The position numbers were made by a program, and so were the translations under genes. DNA of 64,000 nt, taken from NCBI GenBank assembly GCA_018114805.1, contig CP073042.1:2790001-2854000 (forward strand), read 5' to 3'. The notes beneath the pieces were generated by a model. It did not search any database. It was not told the DNA's origin and saw only the letters and a program-made list of their open reading frames with translations. Positions 28,640 to 37,309 of the stretch are shown here, in pieces (within the stretch, counting starts at the first letter, position 1; every line of letters starts with the position of its first letter). Source of the stretch: Candidatus Streptomyces philanthi. Lineage in GTDB: Bacteria > Actinomycetota > Actinomycetes > Streptomycetales > Streptomycetaceae.

Positions 28640-28700
28640 GCGGAAGCGGCGACGCAAGCCACAGCCATACCCCTGCCGCGGCTTGCGTCGCCGCTTCCGC
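28640..28700 (+). terminator. Terminator of vdh
   Basis: Perfect 21-base arms (outer ends GCGGAAGC and GCTTCCGC) with a 19-base loop, 81 bases past the vdh stop. Confidence 0.75.
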
Positions 28701-29546
28701 CCGCCCCGGCGCTCGGGCGCGCGGCGGCCGTACGCCACCCCTGTCACGGCACCCGCACGCGCCCGAGCGCCGCGGACCCGCCCCGTCCCGTACGTATTAC
28801 GTATCGGCGGCCCGTCCCGTACATATCGGCGGCTCGTCCCGTTACCTGTCGGCGACCGAAATCCGACGGCCCGCGTGCCGAGGTTCGGCCCACCACGCCG
28901 CCGAGCGCCGGGCCGCTCACTCAGGAGCCCGCCCGCACGCACACCCCACCGCGGCACGCGCTCCCACCGCGCACCCGGTCCGCGCCCGCGCGCGCCGCGG
29001 GGCCGCACACCGGCCCGCGCTCACGCACGCCGCCGCTGGCCTGAACCGTCGCCCCGGGGACCGACGTCAGGTGGCCCACACCGGGTGGGCGCGGCCGGCC
29101 GGGCGAATCGCGCCAGCAACTGCGGGCCCGGACGAGACCGCTCCGGAGAACCTGGCCGCCGGCCGAACACCGCCCCCGTTGGGCCGAACGTCGCACCTCC
29201 GTCACCCCGCCGCCCCCGTCCGGCCACCGCACGGCAGCCGGAGGCCGCCGAGGGCCGGCGACGGCGGCCCGCACCGCGCCGTGGGAGGCGACAAGGGAGA
29301 GATCGCTCACGGCCCGTCGGCGGGTAGGCGCCCAATACGCGTTAAAATCGCTGCTGAACAGCGAGGACGGGGCGCCTCGTAGGTTCTGCCAGGTGGCACG
29401 TGCCGTGGGCGACGTACCGTATGGGCAGAGAAACAGGTACCGTTGAAGCCCTACGGACCGGTCTCTCCGTCGAGAGTCCGCTCCGACTTATGAACGCGTG
29501 TCAAGACTGTGGGGCCGTCGAGCCCCGTCACCGAGGGGGTCGAGCC
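28701..29546. other. Intergenic region with a short tandem repeat
   Basis: About 850 bases without a supported gene. At about 28785-28855 a unit of the form CGTCCCGTACxTATCGGCGG occurs three times with drift. The ribosome site GAGGGGGT for the DUF3073 gene is at the right end. Confidence 0.5.
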
Positions 29547-29795
29547 ATGGGGCGCGGCCGGGCCAAGGCCAAGCAGACAAAGGTCGCCCGCCAGCTGAAG
29601 TACAACAGCGGTGGGACGGATCTCTCACGCCTGGCCAACGAGCTAGGCGCATCGACGACGAAGCAGCCGCCGAACAGCGAGCCGCTCGACGATGAGCTGG
29701 AGGATGACGATCCGTACGCGGAGTACGCGGATCGTTACAACGACGAGGGTGATGATGAGCCCTCGGACTCTCCGGCGCATCGTCATCCCGCTTGA
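29547..29795 (+). CDS. DUF3073 family protein
   Basis: 82 residues. The N terminus MGRGRAKAKQTKVARQLKYN is the DUF3073 signature; the middle is ELGAST, and the tail is strongly acidic (DDELEDDDPYAEYADRY). Widely conserved in actinobacteria next to purM, function unknown. The ATG follows GAGGGGGT. Convergent with purM. Confidence 0.92.
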   Translation: MGRGRAKAKQTKVARQLKYNSGGTDLSRLANELGASTTKQPPNSEPLDDELEDDDPYAEYADRYNDEGDDEPSDSPAHRHPA

Positions 29796-29841
29796 CGTCT
29801 CGCGTCCACGGCACGTCTACGGCGTTCACAGCACCAACATC

Positions 29842-29876
29842 AACCCGGTCCAGGGCCCTGTGCCCCGGACCGGGTT
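29842..29876. terminator. Bidirectional terminator between the DUF3073 gene and purM
   Basis: Perfect arms AACCCGGTCC and GGACCGGGTT with a 15-base loop, placed between two convergent genes. Confidence 0.8.
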
Positions 29877-29896
29877 CTGTGCTGCCCGCGTGGGAC

Positions 29897-30976
29897 TCAG
29901 CTCGCGTAGTCAACGGTCAGGGTCACGGCCTCGGTACGGTCGCCGCGCTCGGTGATCTCACCGGCGACCCAGGCGTCCACGCCCCGGTCGGCCAGCGTGG
30001 TCAGGGCTACCTCCACGGACTCCTGCGGCACGATCGCGATCATGCCGACGCCCATGTTCAGGGTCTTCTCCAACTCGGCGCGCTCGACCGAGCCGGCCCG
30101 GCCGACCACGTCGAACACCGGGTCCGGGGTCCACGTCGACCGGTCGATGGTGGCGTGCAGCGCGTCGGGGATGACCCGGGCCAGGTTGTTGGCGAGCCCG
30201 CCGCCGGTGATGTGCGAGTACGCGTGCACCTCGGCGGTACGGGTGAGTGCCAGGCAGTCCAGGGCGTAGATCTTGGTGGGCTCCAGGAGTTCCTCGCCCA
30301 GCGTGCGACCGAACTCGGCCACCTCGCGGTCCAGGCTCCAGCCGGCCCGGTCGAACAGCACGTGGCGTACGAGCGAGTACCCGTTGGAGTGAAGTCCGGA
30401 GGACTCCATCGCGATGGCCACGTCGCCGGGGCGGATCCGCTCGGCGCCCAGCAGCCGGTCGGCCTCGACCACGCCGGTGCCGGCGCCTGCCACGTCGAAG
30501 TCGTCGGCGCCAAGGAGGCCCGGGTGCTCGGCGGTCTCGCCACCGACCAGCGCACAGCCGGCCAGGACACAGCCCTCGGCGATGCCCTTGACGATGGCGG
30601 CGACCCGCTCCGGGTAGACCTTGCCGACGCAGATGTAGTCGGTCATGAACAGCGGCTCGGCACCGCACACCACCAGATCGTCCACGACCATGCCGACCAG
30701 GTCGTGGCCGATGGTGTCGTAGACCCCGAGGCGGCGGGCGATGTCCATCTTCGTGCCGACGCCGTCGGTGGCCGAGGCGAGCAGCGGGCGGTCGTAGCGC
30801 TTGAGCACGGAGGCGTCGAAGAGCCCGGCGAAGCCGCCAAGGCCGCCGACGACCTCGGGCCGGGTGGCCTTCTTCACCCACTCCTTCATCAGCTCGACGG
30901 CGCGGTCGCCCGCTTCGATGTCGACACCCGCGGCGGCATAGCTGGCGCCGCCGCCGACGGGAGATGTCTCAGGCAT
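29897..30976 (-). CDS. purM: Phosphoribosylformylglycinamidine cyclo-ligase (AIR synthetase)
   Basis: 359 residues from ATG 30976. Fifth step of purine synthesis: FGAM + ATP to AIR. Family blocks are SYAAAGVDIEAGDRAV, LLASATDGVGTKMDIA, YDTIGHDLVGMVVDDLV, ALVGGETAEHPG, SSGLHSNGYSLVR and SHITGGGLANNLAR. Intact. Lies 40 bases downstream of purF in the same direction, a purF-purM operon. Confidence 0.97.
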   Translation of the reverse strand: MPETSPVGGGASYAAAGVDIEAGDRAVELMKEWVKKATRPEVVGGLGGFAGLFDASVLKRYDRPLLASATDGVGTKMDIARRLGVYDTIGHDLVGMVVDDLVVCGAEPLFMTDYICVGKVYPERVAAIVKGIAEGCVLAGCALVGGETAEHPGLLGADDFDVAGAGTGVVEADRLLGAERIRPGDVAIAMESSGLHSNGYSLVRHVLFDRAGWSLDREVAEFGRTLGEELLEPTKIYALDCLALTRTAEVHAYSHITGGGLANNLARVIPDALHATIDRSTWTPDPVFDVVGRAGSVERAELEKTLNMGVGMIAIVPQESVEVALTTLADRGVDAWVAGEITERGDRTEAVTLTVDYAS

Positions 30977-31016
30977 GGCTGGAACCTTCAGGTTGTGATG
31001 AGGAGGTGCGTGCGGG

Positions 31017-32582
31017 TCACGGACGACGGAGCGCGTCGGCCCCGCCCACACCGGCGGTCAGCGTCGCGACGCCGTCCGCGTCGGGCTTGGCCACCCCGGC
31101 CGTCTCCGACTCCAGCAGGTGCTTGCCCAGCAGCTCCGGGTCGGGCGGGTCCATCGGGTACTCGCCGTCGAAGCAGGCGCGGCACAGCTTCGGCTTGTCG
31201 ATCGTGGTCGCCTCGATCATCCCGTCGATCGAGATGTACGAGAGCGAGTCGGCCCCCAGCGACTTGCCGATCTCCTCGACGGAGAGCCCGTTGGCGATCA
31301 GCTCGGCGCGGGTGGCGAAGTCGATGCCGAAGAAGCACGGCCACTTGATGGGCGGCGAGGAGATGCGGATGTGCACCTCGGCGGCCCCGGCCTCGCGCAG
31401 CATCCGGACCAGCGCGCGCTGGGTGTTCCCGCGGACGATCGAGTCGTCCACGACCACCAGGCGCTTGCCCCGGATGACCTCCTTGAGCGGGTTGAGCTTG
31501 AGCCGGATACCGAGCTGCCGGATGGTCTGGCTCGGCTGGATGAACGTACGGCCCACGTAGCTGTTCTTGACCAGCCCTGACCCGTACGGGATGCCGCTGG
31601 CCTCGGCGTACCCGACGGCCGCCGGCGTGCCGGACTCCGGCGTCGCTATCACCAGGTCGGCGTCGGCCGGCGCCTCGGCGGCCAGCCTGCGGCCCATCTC
31701 CACGCGGGAGAGGTAGACGTTGCGGCCGGCGATGTCGGTGTCGGGGCGGGCGAGGTAGACGTACTCGAAGACGCAGCCCTTGGGCCGGGCCTCGGCGAAC
31801 CGGGACGCGCGCAGCCCGTCCTCGTCGATGGCGACCATCTCGCCGGGCTCGATCTCGCGGATGAAGCTGGCGCCGCAGATGTCGAGCGCGGCGGTCTCGG
31901 ACGCGACGACCCAGCCGCGCTCCAGGCGGCCGAGTACCAGCGGCCGGATGCCCTGCGGGTCACGGGCCGCGTACAGCGTGTGCTCGTCCATGAAGACGAG
32001 GCTGAACGCGCCCTGCACCTTCGGCAGCACGCGCTGCGCGGCAGCCTCGACGGACAGCGGCTTGCCGTCCTCGTCCACCTGGCCCGCGAGCAGCGCGGTG
32101 ACCAGGTCGGTGTCGTTGGTCGCGGCGACCTGGGTGGCCCAGCCGCCCTCGCGGGGCAGCTCGGCGACCATCTCGGCCAGCTCGGCGGTGTTGACGAGGT
32201 TCCCGTTGTGACCCAGCGCGATCGAGCCGTTCGCGGTCGCGCGGAAGGTCGGCTGCGCGTTCTCCCACACCGAGGCACCGGTGGTGGAGTAACGGGCGTG
32301 CCCCACGGCGATGTGGCCGCGGAGGGAGCCGAGGGAGGTTTCGTCGAAGACCTGGGAGACCAGGCCCATGTCCTTGAAGACGAGAATCTGGGAGCCGTTG
32401 CTGACTGCGATGCCCGCGGACTCCTGTCCACGGTGCTGCAGCGCGTACAGCCCGAAATAGGTGAGTCTGGCGACCTCTTCACCCGGAGCCCAGACACCGA
32501 AGACGCCGCAGGCGTCTTGGGGGCCCTTCTCGCCGGGAAGGAGATCGTGGCTGAGTAGTCCGTCACCAAGCACAACACACAC
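31017..32582 (-). CDS. purF: Amidophosphoribosyltransferase
   Basis: About 521 residues; GTG 32582 (GCGGG upstream) or GTG 32573 three codons on. First committed step of purine synthesis. The catalytic N-terminal Cys appears after a removable propeptide at DACGVFGVW; the glutaminase domain has LQHRGQESAGIAVS and HARYSTTG; the PRPP motif is VVVDDSIVRGNT. C-terminal Cys residues (LCRACFDG) fit the Fe-S type. Intact; leads the purF-purM unit. Confidence 0.97.
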   Translation of the reverse strand: MCVVLGDGLLSHDLLPGEKGPQDACGVFGVWAPGEEVARLTYFGLYALQHRGQESAGIAVSNGSQILVFKDMGLVSQVFDETSLGSLRGHIAVGHARYSTTGASVWENAQPTFRATANGSIALGHNGNLVNTAELAEMVAELPREGGWATQVAATNDTDLVTALLAGQVDEDGKPLSVEAAAQRVLPKVQGAFSLVFMDEHTLYAARDPQGIRPLVLGRLERGWVVASETAALDICGASFIREIEPGEMVAIDEDGLRASRFAEARPKGCVFEYVYLARPDTDIAGRNVYLSRVEMGRRLAAEAPADADLVIATPESGTPAAVGYAEASGIPYGSGLVKNSYVGRTFIQPSQTIRQLGIRLKLNPLKEVIRGKRLVVVDDSIVRGNTQRALVRMLREAGAAEVHIRISSPPIKWPCFFGIDFATRAELIANGLSVEEIGKSLGADSLSYISIDGMIEATTIDKPKLCRACFDGEYPMDPPDPELLGKHLLESETAGVAKPDADGVATLTAGVGGADALRRP

Positions 32583-33031
32583 TGTACCCGCGGTCGGGGG
32601 TCAGGCGTTCGGTCGGGCCGGGCGGCGGGTGGCTACGGTGCGTCACGGGCGCGCCCCGCGCCTCCGCCGAGAGGGCGCTCCCGCGCGGGCTGGGACGGGG
32701 TGAGTGCGGCGTCGGCGCCGCGTTGCGGGAGGACTGTGGGGGCGCTGCCGGGGCACTGCGCGCTGGCGGTTTCCGGGCTCTTCGCGGGCTCAAATGAGAC
32801 CAGGGACACATTGGTCGGGGGTGGGTGGGTGCCGTGCTGCGGGGGTGGGGGCGAGCGAGGTTGGTTGCTTGGCGGGGCACTGACGGTGACGGGGGGCGGG
32901 GTGCGTGGCGCTTGGCGCTTGGTGACGGGCTGGGGGGCGGGGTGCCTGGCGGCGGGCTGGGGTGGGGCGGTGCCTGGCGGCGGGCGAGGGGAAGGGGGGC
33001 AGGGTGGGGACGCTCCCCTGTGCTGGGCGAG
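32583..33031. other. G-rich intergenic region at the left edge of the accessory insertion
   Basis: 450 bases upstream of purF with heavy G-runs (GGGGGTGGGGGC and GCCTGGCGGCGGGC repeated at 32943 and 32972). No gene supported. Some G-runs could be further decayed CRISPR repeats but spacing is not regular enough to claim. Confidence 0.5.
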
Positions 33032-33308
33032 GGTGCTTCCCGCGTGGAGCGCGGGGTGGTCCCAGCTTCTTGCCTTCGTCGTGGGTGAGGATCAGGTGTC
33101 CCCGCAGGTGCGGGGGTGGCCCGCAGTGGCGCGGAGTATCTGGGTTGATGGTGGCGTGCGTCCCCGCGCGGGTGCGGGGGTGGTCCCGTCAAGGACTTGG
33201 TAAAGGGGCTGATCCCGGTGTGGTCCCCGCGATGGCGGGGATGGTCTCTCTTCGTGCTGGCGGACGGCTTACGGGGTGTCCTGGTCCCCGCGTGCGGGGT
33301 GGGCCTGT
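33032..33308 (+). CRISPR. Degenerate type I-E-like CRISPR array, five repeats
   Basis: Five copies of a TCCCCGC-N-GCGGGG(A/G)TGG hairpin repeat begin at about 33032, 33095, 33156, 33220 and 33281. The TCCCCGC core positions 33037 (as TTCCCGC), 33099, 33161, 33224 and 33285 are 62, 62, 63 and 61 bases apart, the 29+32 period of type I-E arrays. The repeats differ from each other at several bases, so this looks old and inactive. Spacers are 30-35 bases and unrelated to each other. No cas gene in the window. Confidence 0.7.
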
Positions 33309-33311
33309 CGG

Positions 33312-33842
33312 TCAGCCAAGCCGCAGTCGATGCAGCATGAGCAGGGCGGCGACGGCGTTCGCCGACCTGATGTCGCCGCAGGCGATGAGGTCGGGCACCG
33401 TCTTCAACGGCACCCACTCGCGGCGTGAGGACTCGAACGCGTCCTCCGGAGGGCCGACCCGGGTGGCGCCCTCTGCGCAGTACACCTGGTGTCGCGAGGT
33501 GGAGATCCCTGGCTGCGGGTCCACGGACAACAGGTGCCGCATCGGCCCCGGCCGCCAACCCGTCTCCTCTTCGAGTTCACGCGCCGCAGCCCGGGCCGGG
33601 TCCTCGCCTTCGGCGATGCCGCCGGATGGGAGTTCCCACCCCCAGGCGCCCGTGATGAAGCGGTGCCGCCACAACAGCAGAACCTCGTTCGCTTCGTTGA
33701 CTACTGCGGCGACAGCCACCGGTCGCAGGCGAATGACGGTGTGGTCCAGGCGCCGGCCGTCGGGCAGTTCCACATCAGCCATGTTGACCGTGACCCAGCG
33801 GTTCTCGTACACGGTGCGTTCGCTGTGCGATGTCCACTCCAT
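33312..33842 (-). CDS. Nudix hydrolase
   Basis: 176 residues from ATG 33842. The Nudix box is complete (residues ~73-95: GGIAEGED...ARELEEETGW, with the Gly, Glu, Arg-Glu and Glu-Glu positions in place), preceded by LLWRHRFITGAWGWELP. Substrate class is nucleoside-diphosphate-X but cannot be refined. It follows the HTH-TPR regulator by 65 bases in the same direction; this Nudix plus regulator pair is common in Streptomyces. Confidence 0.92.
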   Translation of the reverse strand: MEWTSHSERTVYENRWVTVNMADVELPDGRRLDHTVIRLRPVAVAAVVNEANEVLLLWRHRFITGAWGWELPSGGIAEGEDPARAAARELEEETGWRPGPMRHLLSVDPQPGISTSRHQVYCAEGATRVGPPEDAFESSRREWVPLKTVPDLIACGDIRSANAVAALLMLHRLRLG

Positions 33843-33907
33843 AGCTTCATCCCACCATGCATGGTCACATGGGAACGGTGAGGATGTCGTCGATCCGCGC
33901 GGCCGCC

Positions 33908-35128
33908 TCAAGGGCCGCGCTCCCAACCGTTGGCAGAGAAAGCGTTCCTCACAGTCACCATCCGATCTCGCAGGCGCCTGGACTGCATGCCTTGCGCGAT
34001 GTCCAGCATTGAGTCCCCAGTAGCCGCCGCCCGGTCGGCTTCACCCCTGCGTAGTTCGATGTCGGTGAGTGTTGCCAATCGATGCACGCGCCCTCGCGCG
34101 TGCGTTTGCGCCTCAACTAAACCTTCCTGCACATACCCAGTCTCGGCTGGTTCTTCATCGCGACGGATCTGTCCGGATGAGGTTTCAGCGAGCGCCATAC
34201 ACCGGTGAACCCCAGAATGGTCGCCCATCCTCGCGTACGCCTTCGCTTGCATCGCGTAGATTTCTGTGGCCAAAGCAGGGGAGATATGCGCTCCGGCAGT
34301 CCGCACCGCCGCCTCGGCGAACGCCAAGGCCTGCCGATACTCACGCAAATAGATGGACTGATTGACCATCAGCCCGACGACGTAACCACCGAAACCGCGA
34401 TCACCACTTGCTTTGGCCATCCGCAACGCCTGATGGAAATAGCGCTGCGCGAGCCCCTGAGTGTCGCTGTCGTAGCTACAGATACCCGCGATCGCAACGA
34501 GACCGCCGACTGCCCGGTGCAGCTCGCGCCCCACTGCATCGGTGTAAGTGCCACGCAGAAGCGGGGCAGCCTCAGAGGTGAGCAGGCTGACTACGCGAGC
34601 GCGGGTCGCGACTCCACCAGCCTTGCGATACATCTGTTCGTAGTGACGACGCGCAGCACGCAGCATGGCAACGTCCGCCATACCAACGCGAAGTTCACCT
34701 CGGCGCGAAACGTCTTGGTCTTCCGGCGGGTTCTCCCACTCCCACACAGGGCCAACTGCCCTTAGACCAGTGATTATCGAGGCGGTGCGCAAGTCGGGGC
34801 GATGCTGCTCGTCTCCGCGCCATAGCACTGCGGATTTATCGATGAAGCCGTCGAGCGGCGCAACGGCAGACTCGGGAACGCCGGACTGTCCCATGCCGAT
34901 GTCCTCCAGCTTGAGTGGACGGTGCAGTCGCTTGGAGAGGATGTCGCAGATATAGGCAGGCACTTCACCCCTTGGCCGCTGGCCACGAAGCCAACGGATG
35001 ACGGAGGCGTGGTTGTACTTCGAGGGGCGCTCGTTTGCGCGAGTGATCTCGTTGACGCGTGTGGCCAGGCCGGCACGTGACATTCCGGCCTTGTCAAGAA
35101 GGGCGTCGAGTAGAATGTTTGGCTCCAT
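33908..35128 (-). CDS. HTH and TPR-type transcriptional regulator
   Basis: 406 residues from ATG 35128, with GGGAGGG six bases upstream. Residues 1-70 hold an XRE-like HTH (LLDALLDKAGMSRAGLATRV, YNHASVIRWLRGQRPRG). The rest is helical repeat sequence typical of Streptomyces regulators with TPR-like sensor domains (LHRAVGGLVAIAGICSYDSD, ALRMAKASGDRGFGGYVVGL, EIYAMQAKAYARMGDHSGVH). Base composition is less GC-rich than the core genes. Divergent from the 35259 operon; either that operon or the Nudix gene could be its target. Confidence 0.85.
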   Translation of the reverse strand: MEPNILLDALLDKAGMSRAGLATRVNEITRANERPSKYNHASVIRWLRGQRPRGEVPAYICDILSKRLHRPLKLEDIGMGQSGVPESAVAPLDGFIDKSAVLWRGDEQHRPDLRTASIITGLRAVGPVWEWENPPEDQDVSRRGELRVGMADVAMLRAARRHYEQMYRKAGGVATRARVVSLLTSEAAPLLRGTYTDAVGRELHRAVGGLVAIAGICSYDSDTQGLAQRYFHQALRMAKASGDRGFGGYVVGLMVNQSIYLREYRQALAFAEAAVRTAGAHISPALATEIYAMQAKAYARMGDHSGVHRCMALAETSSGQIRRDEEPAETGYVQEGLVEAQTHARGRVHRLATLTDIELRRGEADRAAATGDSMLDIAQGMQSRRLRDRMVTVRNAFSANGWERGP

Positions 35129-35258
35129 GGGGGCCCTCCCGATGCTGGATTCCTGAAGCGTAGCGAAGTCACGGTCACGCACTGTGTGAGTCCCCTATAC
35201 GCACCGGTCTCTCACACACGGTTACGGACTACGTGCGCAGACGGAACGCTCTGCTCTC

Positions 35259-35669
35259 ATGAAGAGACCCTCCATCTCGCCCTACGATTGGATTCCGCCC
35301 GGCGGCGGCGTGCGCTGGACGCGGATCGGGGAGCTGGGCTGGCATGCGCTGACGGTGCCGACACATCTCGGTGACCGGGTGCTCGCCGCGCTCGGCGACG
35401 GGTCCGGGGCGGTGATCGAGGAGGATGTCGAGCGCCGTCAGACCTGGCTGATCGAGCCCAACGCGTCGGCCGTGCAGCGCTTTCACAACCACCCGGTGGT
35501 CAGCGTTCAGGGAGACGACGACTCCTTCCTCTTCGTCCCCGGCATGACGCGTGACCACACGGTGTGGTGGCGGGTGGTCCCGACGGGCGACCGCCTGCTC
35601 ACCGACGCGGAACTGCTGGCGACTGCGGTCACCAACGCGCGCGGCCGGGGGCGGGGACGAGCGTCGTGA
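35259..35669 (+). CDS. Unknown protein, first gene of a coupled three-gene operon
   Basis: 136 residues, ATG 35259. Soluble, alpha/beta composition: YDWIPPGGGVRWTRIGELGW, AVIEEDVERRQTWLIEP, DSFLFVPGMTRDHTVWWR. No domain recognised. Its stop overlaps the GTG of the next gene, so translation is coupled. Its start lies 130 bases from the divergent HTH-TPR regulator, suggesting control by it. Confidence 0.65.
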   Translation: MKRPSISPYDWIPPGGGVRWTRIGELGWHALTVPTHLGDRVLAALGDGSGAVIEEDVERRQTWLIEPNASAVQRFHNHPVVSVQGDDDSFLFVPGMTRDHTVWWRVVPTGDRLLTDAELLATAVTNARGRGRGRAS

Positions 35670-36232
35670 TCGACACGAGCTGGGCTCCTCCGCTCCACGA
35701 CGAGGTGCTGCTCCTCCCCGCAGGACGCCAGTGGGACGCCGTGCGCACTTCTTCGGCCGTGGCGAAGTGGGCCTTCCAGATCCTCGACGGAACGGAAAGC
35801 TGAGCCGCGATCATCGATGAGCGGATGGCCTGCGCGTACTGGCTGGTGCCGGCTGGTGACACGTCGGCGTACGTCCATTGGGAGCGGTTGCGCGGGCACG
35901 TTGCCGTGTTGGGTGCCGAGCCTGGCACCCACTACGTTGGCGTACCGCCCACGCACCACCGCGCCGGCCCCGGGCTGCACTGGCGGTTCCCTGCTGACTG
36001 GTCAGGGCGGTACCTGGCTGGGGAGGTCCTCGTCTCCGCCGTACGGATCGCGCACGGGCCTGATGCTCTTGCTGCCCAGTGCCCTTTGTGCGAGCGCGAG
36101 TTGGAACCCACCGACGCGGTCACCGTCACCGGTTGTTCCGGCCCCGCCGACGCCGCGCCTCGTCCCCTGGAGGTCCACCCCGCATGCGCCCGCACCGCCG
36201 GCCTCCGCGCCCACCAGCCACCGCCGACATGA
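35666..36232 (+). pseudogene. Unknown protein interrupted by in-frame TGA
   Basis: GTG 35666 starts MIDTSWAPPLHDEVLLLPAG and runs to TGA at 35801-35803 (...ILDGTES). The same frame continues without shift as AAIIDERMACAYWLVPAGD and carries CxxC sequence QCPLCERELEP to the stop at 36232. A single C-to-T change (CGA to TGA) would explain the break. Without it the product would be about 188 residues with a small Cys pair. Overlaps its neighbours on both sides. Function unknown. Confidence 0.6.
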
Positions 36233-36510
36233 CCCACCGCCGCCGTTACCGCTACGTCGAGATGTCCCTCGCTCCTGATCCCGAGGCTACGCCGTACACC
36301 GTTCGGGCCAGGTGCCTCGCGTGCAACGACCTGTCTCCGGAGCCCGAACCGTCGGAGTCCATCACGGCCCAAAACGAGCGCGCGCAGCGCTGGTGCACGC
36401 GCCACGCGGCCCGCGACCATGCGGACGGGCGCCACTTCCGCTTTGCCGCGACGGTCACCTTGCGGTGGCGCGTGACGCCTGCGGAGGACATTGGGCCTGC
36501 GGCGTTGTGA
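36229..36510 (+). CDS. Small conserved protein, possibly DUF7848-like
   Basis: 93 residues, ATG overlapping the previous TGA (ATGA). RRRYRYVEMSLAPDPEA opens the chain, then ARCLACNDLS with a Cys-x-x-Cys, QRWCTRHAARDHADGRHFR and a Trp-rich end. The layout resembles a small zinc-ribbon family common in Streptomyces next to HTH regulators; the DUF number is from memory and uncertain. Confidence 0.65.
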   Translation: MTHRRRYRYVEMSLAPDPEATPYTVRARCLACNDLSPEPEPSESITAQNERAQRWCTRHAARDHADGRHFRFAATVTLRWRVTPAEDIGPAAL

Positions 36511-36613
36511 GGAGGTGCGGGGGTGTCTGGTCGGCGAATAGCGAGGGGCTGGGTGTGGGTGGCTTGCGCTCGCTGGCCTTCGCTTCGCGGTTGTGGGATC
36601 GCGCCATATCGGC

Positions 36614-36760
36614 AGGGTTGAGCGATGGCCTGTTGGGCCTGCTGAAGGGCGGGACCGCCTTGGCGAGGTATCGCAAATGCCAGGTTTAGGCGGAGGGACG
36701 GAATCCTTGGAAGTTGCAAGAATCCGGGGCCCGGCCTTACAAACCCGCAGGTCAATTGCT
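36614..36760 (+). repeat. CRISPR-leader-like element, copy 1
   Basis: About 147 bases ending in CGCAGGTCAATTGCT directly before a repeat. Shared blocks with the copies at 39545 and 42243 include GCCTGTTG, TTGGCGAGGTATCGC, GGAAGTTGCA, CCGGGG and GCAGGTCAATTGCT. The conserved 3' edge against the first repeat is what a CRISPR leader looks like. Confidence 0.65.
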
Positions 36761-36849
36761 CTGGTCACCGCGCGAGCGGGGATGGCCCTTCGAGCTGCTG
36801 CACGGCGATGGCGATGGCGGGCTGGTCCCCGCGCGTGCGGAGATGCCGT
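36761..36849 (+). CRISPR. Mini-array: two repeats, one 33-base spacer
   Basis: The repeat at 36761 (starts CTGGTCACCGCGCG, ends GGGGATGGCCC) and the repeat at 36822 (CTGGTCCCCGCGCG ...) start exactly 61 bases apart. Preceded by leader-like copy 1. Confidence 0.65.
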
Positions 36850-36907
36850 GGCGAGGCTCGACAGCCACGCGTGGCTGGGATCAATCCAGCCCAGATACAG
36901 ACGCCAC

Positions 36908-36985
36908 TCCCTTGATGGCTCAGGCAGGCAGAGCACCCGGTGGCGACTTCACCGGAAGGTCCCGGTTCGAGTCCGGGTAAGGGAA
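36908..36985 (+). ncRNA. tRNA-like element upstream of the graspetide operon
   Basis: Acceptor-type arms TCCCTTG and TAAGGGA, a D-arm-like GCTC ... GAGC, a 6-base stem CCGGTG/CACCGG with loop GCGACTT, and a perfect T arm CCCGG-TTCGAGT-CCGGG. It departs from a normal tRNA: an extra base before the D stem, a C instead of T at position 33 of the anticodon loop, and no encoded CCA. It could be a divergent tRNA, a decayed one, or a tRNA-derived attachment site. Confidence 0.5.
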
Positions 36986-37074
36986 CTGCTCGCTCTGGCT
37001 CTGTGCACCAGCACGGTGCATAACCGGGGCCGGTCGCGAGTGCCCGACGGGAAGCGACATCAAGGAGGAAACAC

Positions 37075-37305
37075 GTGACTGCGATTGTGCCCCCGATCCC
37101 CTTCGGCGTTGAGCACCTGGTCTATCCGCCCCCGAACACTTCGGAAGCTCCGGTCATCACTTACAGCGACGCGCTTCAACTGAACGTCTCAGCTGAGGGC
37201 AACCCGTGGCACGCCGAGTCCGCGAACAAGCCGGAGACGCAGACGGAGACGAGCAACGGCGACGGTTCGTCTCCGGGCTCCGACAGCGGCACGGACCTCT
37301 ACTGA
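37075..37305 (+). CDS. Graspetide precursor peptide (ATP-grasp target RiPP)
   Basis: 76 residues from GTG 37075 after AAGGAGGAA. The leader part holds IPFGVEHLVYPPP and ITYSDALQLNVS. The C-terminal core (~52-76) alternates hydroxyl and acidic side chains: Thr55, Thr57, Thr59, Ser60, Asp63, Ser65, Ser66, Ser69, Asp70, Ser71, Thr73, Asp74. This matches precursors of the SAV_5884-type ATP-grasp system, where ester links join Ser/Thr to Asp/Glu. Asp63-Gly64 is a dipeptide prone to aspartimide formation. The ligase gene follows four bases later. Confidence 0.85.
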   Translation: MTAIVPPIPFGVEHLVYPPPNTSEAPVITYSDALQLNVSAEGNPWHAESANKPETQTETSNGDGSSPGSDSGTDLY

Positions 37306-37309
37306 CCCC

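Noticed and set aside
32821..33000. Further CRISPR repeats left of 33032
   Set aside because: Palindromic G-runs occur but not at 61-63 base spacing, and the C-rich 5' half of the repeat is missing.
36252..36755. Minus-strand open frame starting MTCGFVRPGPGFLQLPR, with similar starts at 39676 and 42363
   Set aside because: The shared start is just the reverse complement of the conserved leader-like element; the frames diverge at once, have no ribosome site and run into neighbouring genes.
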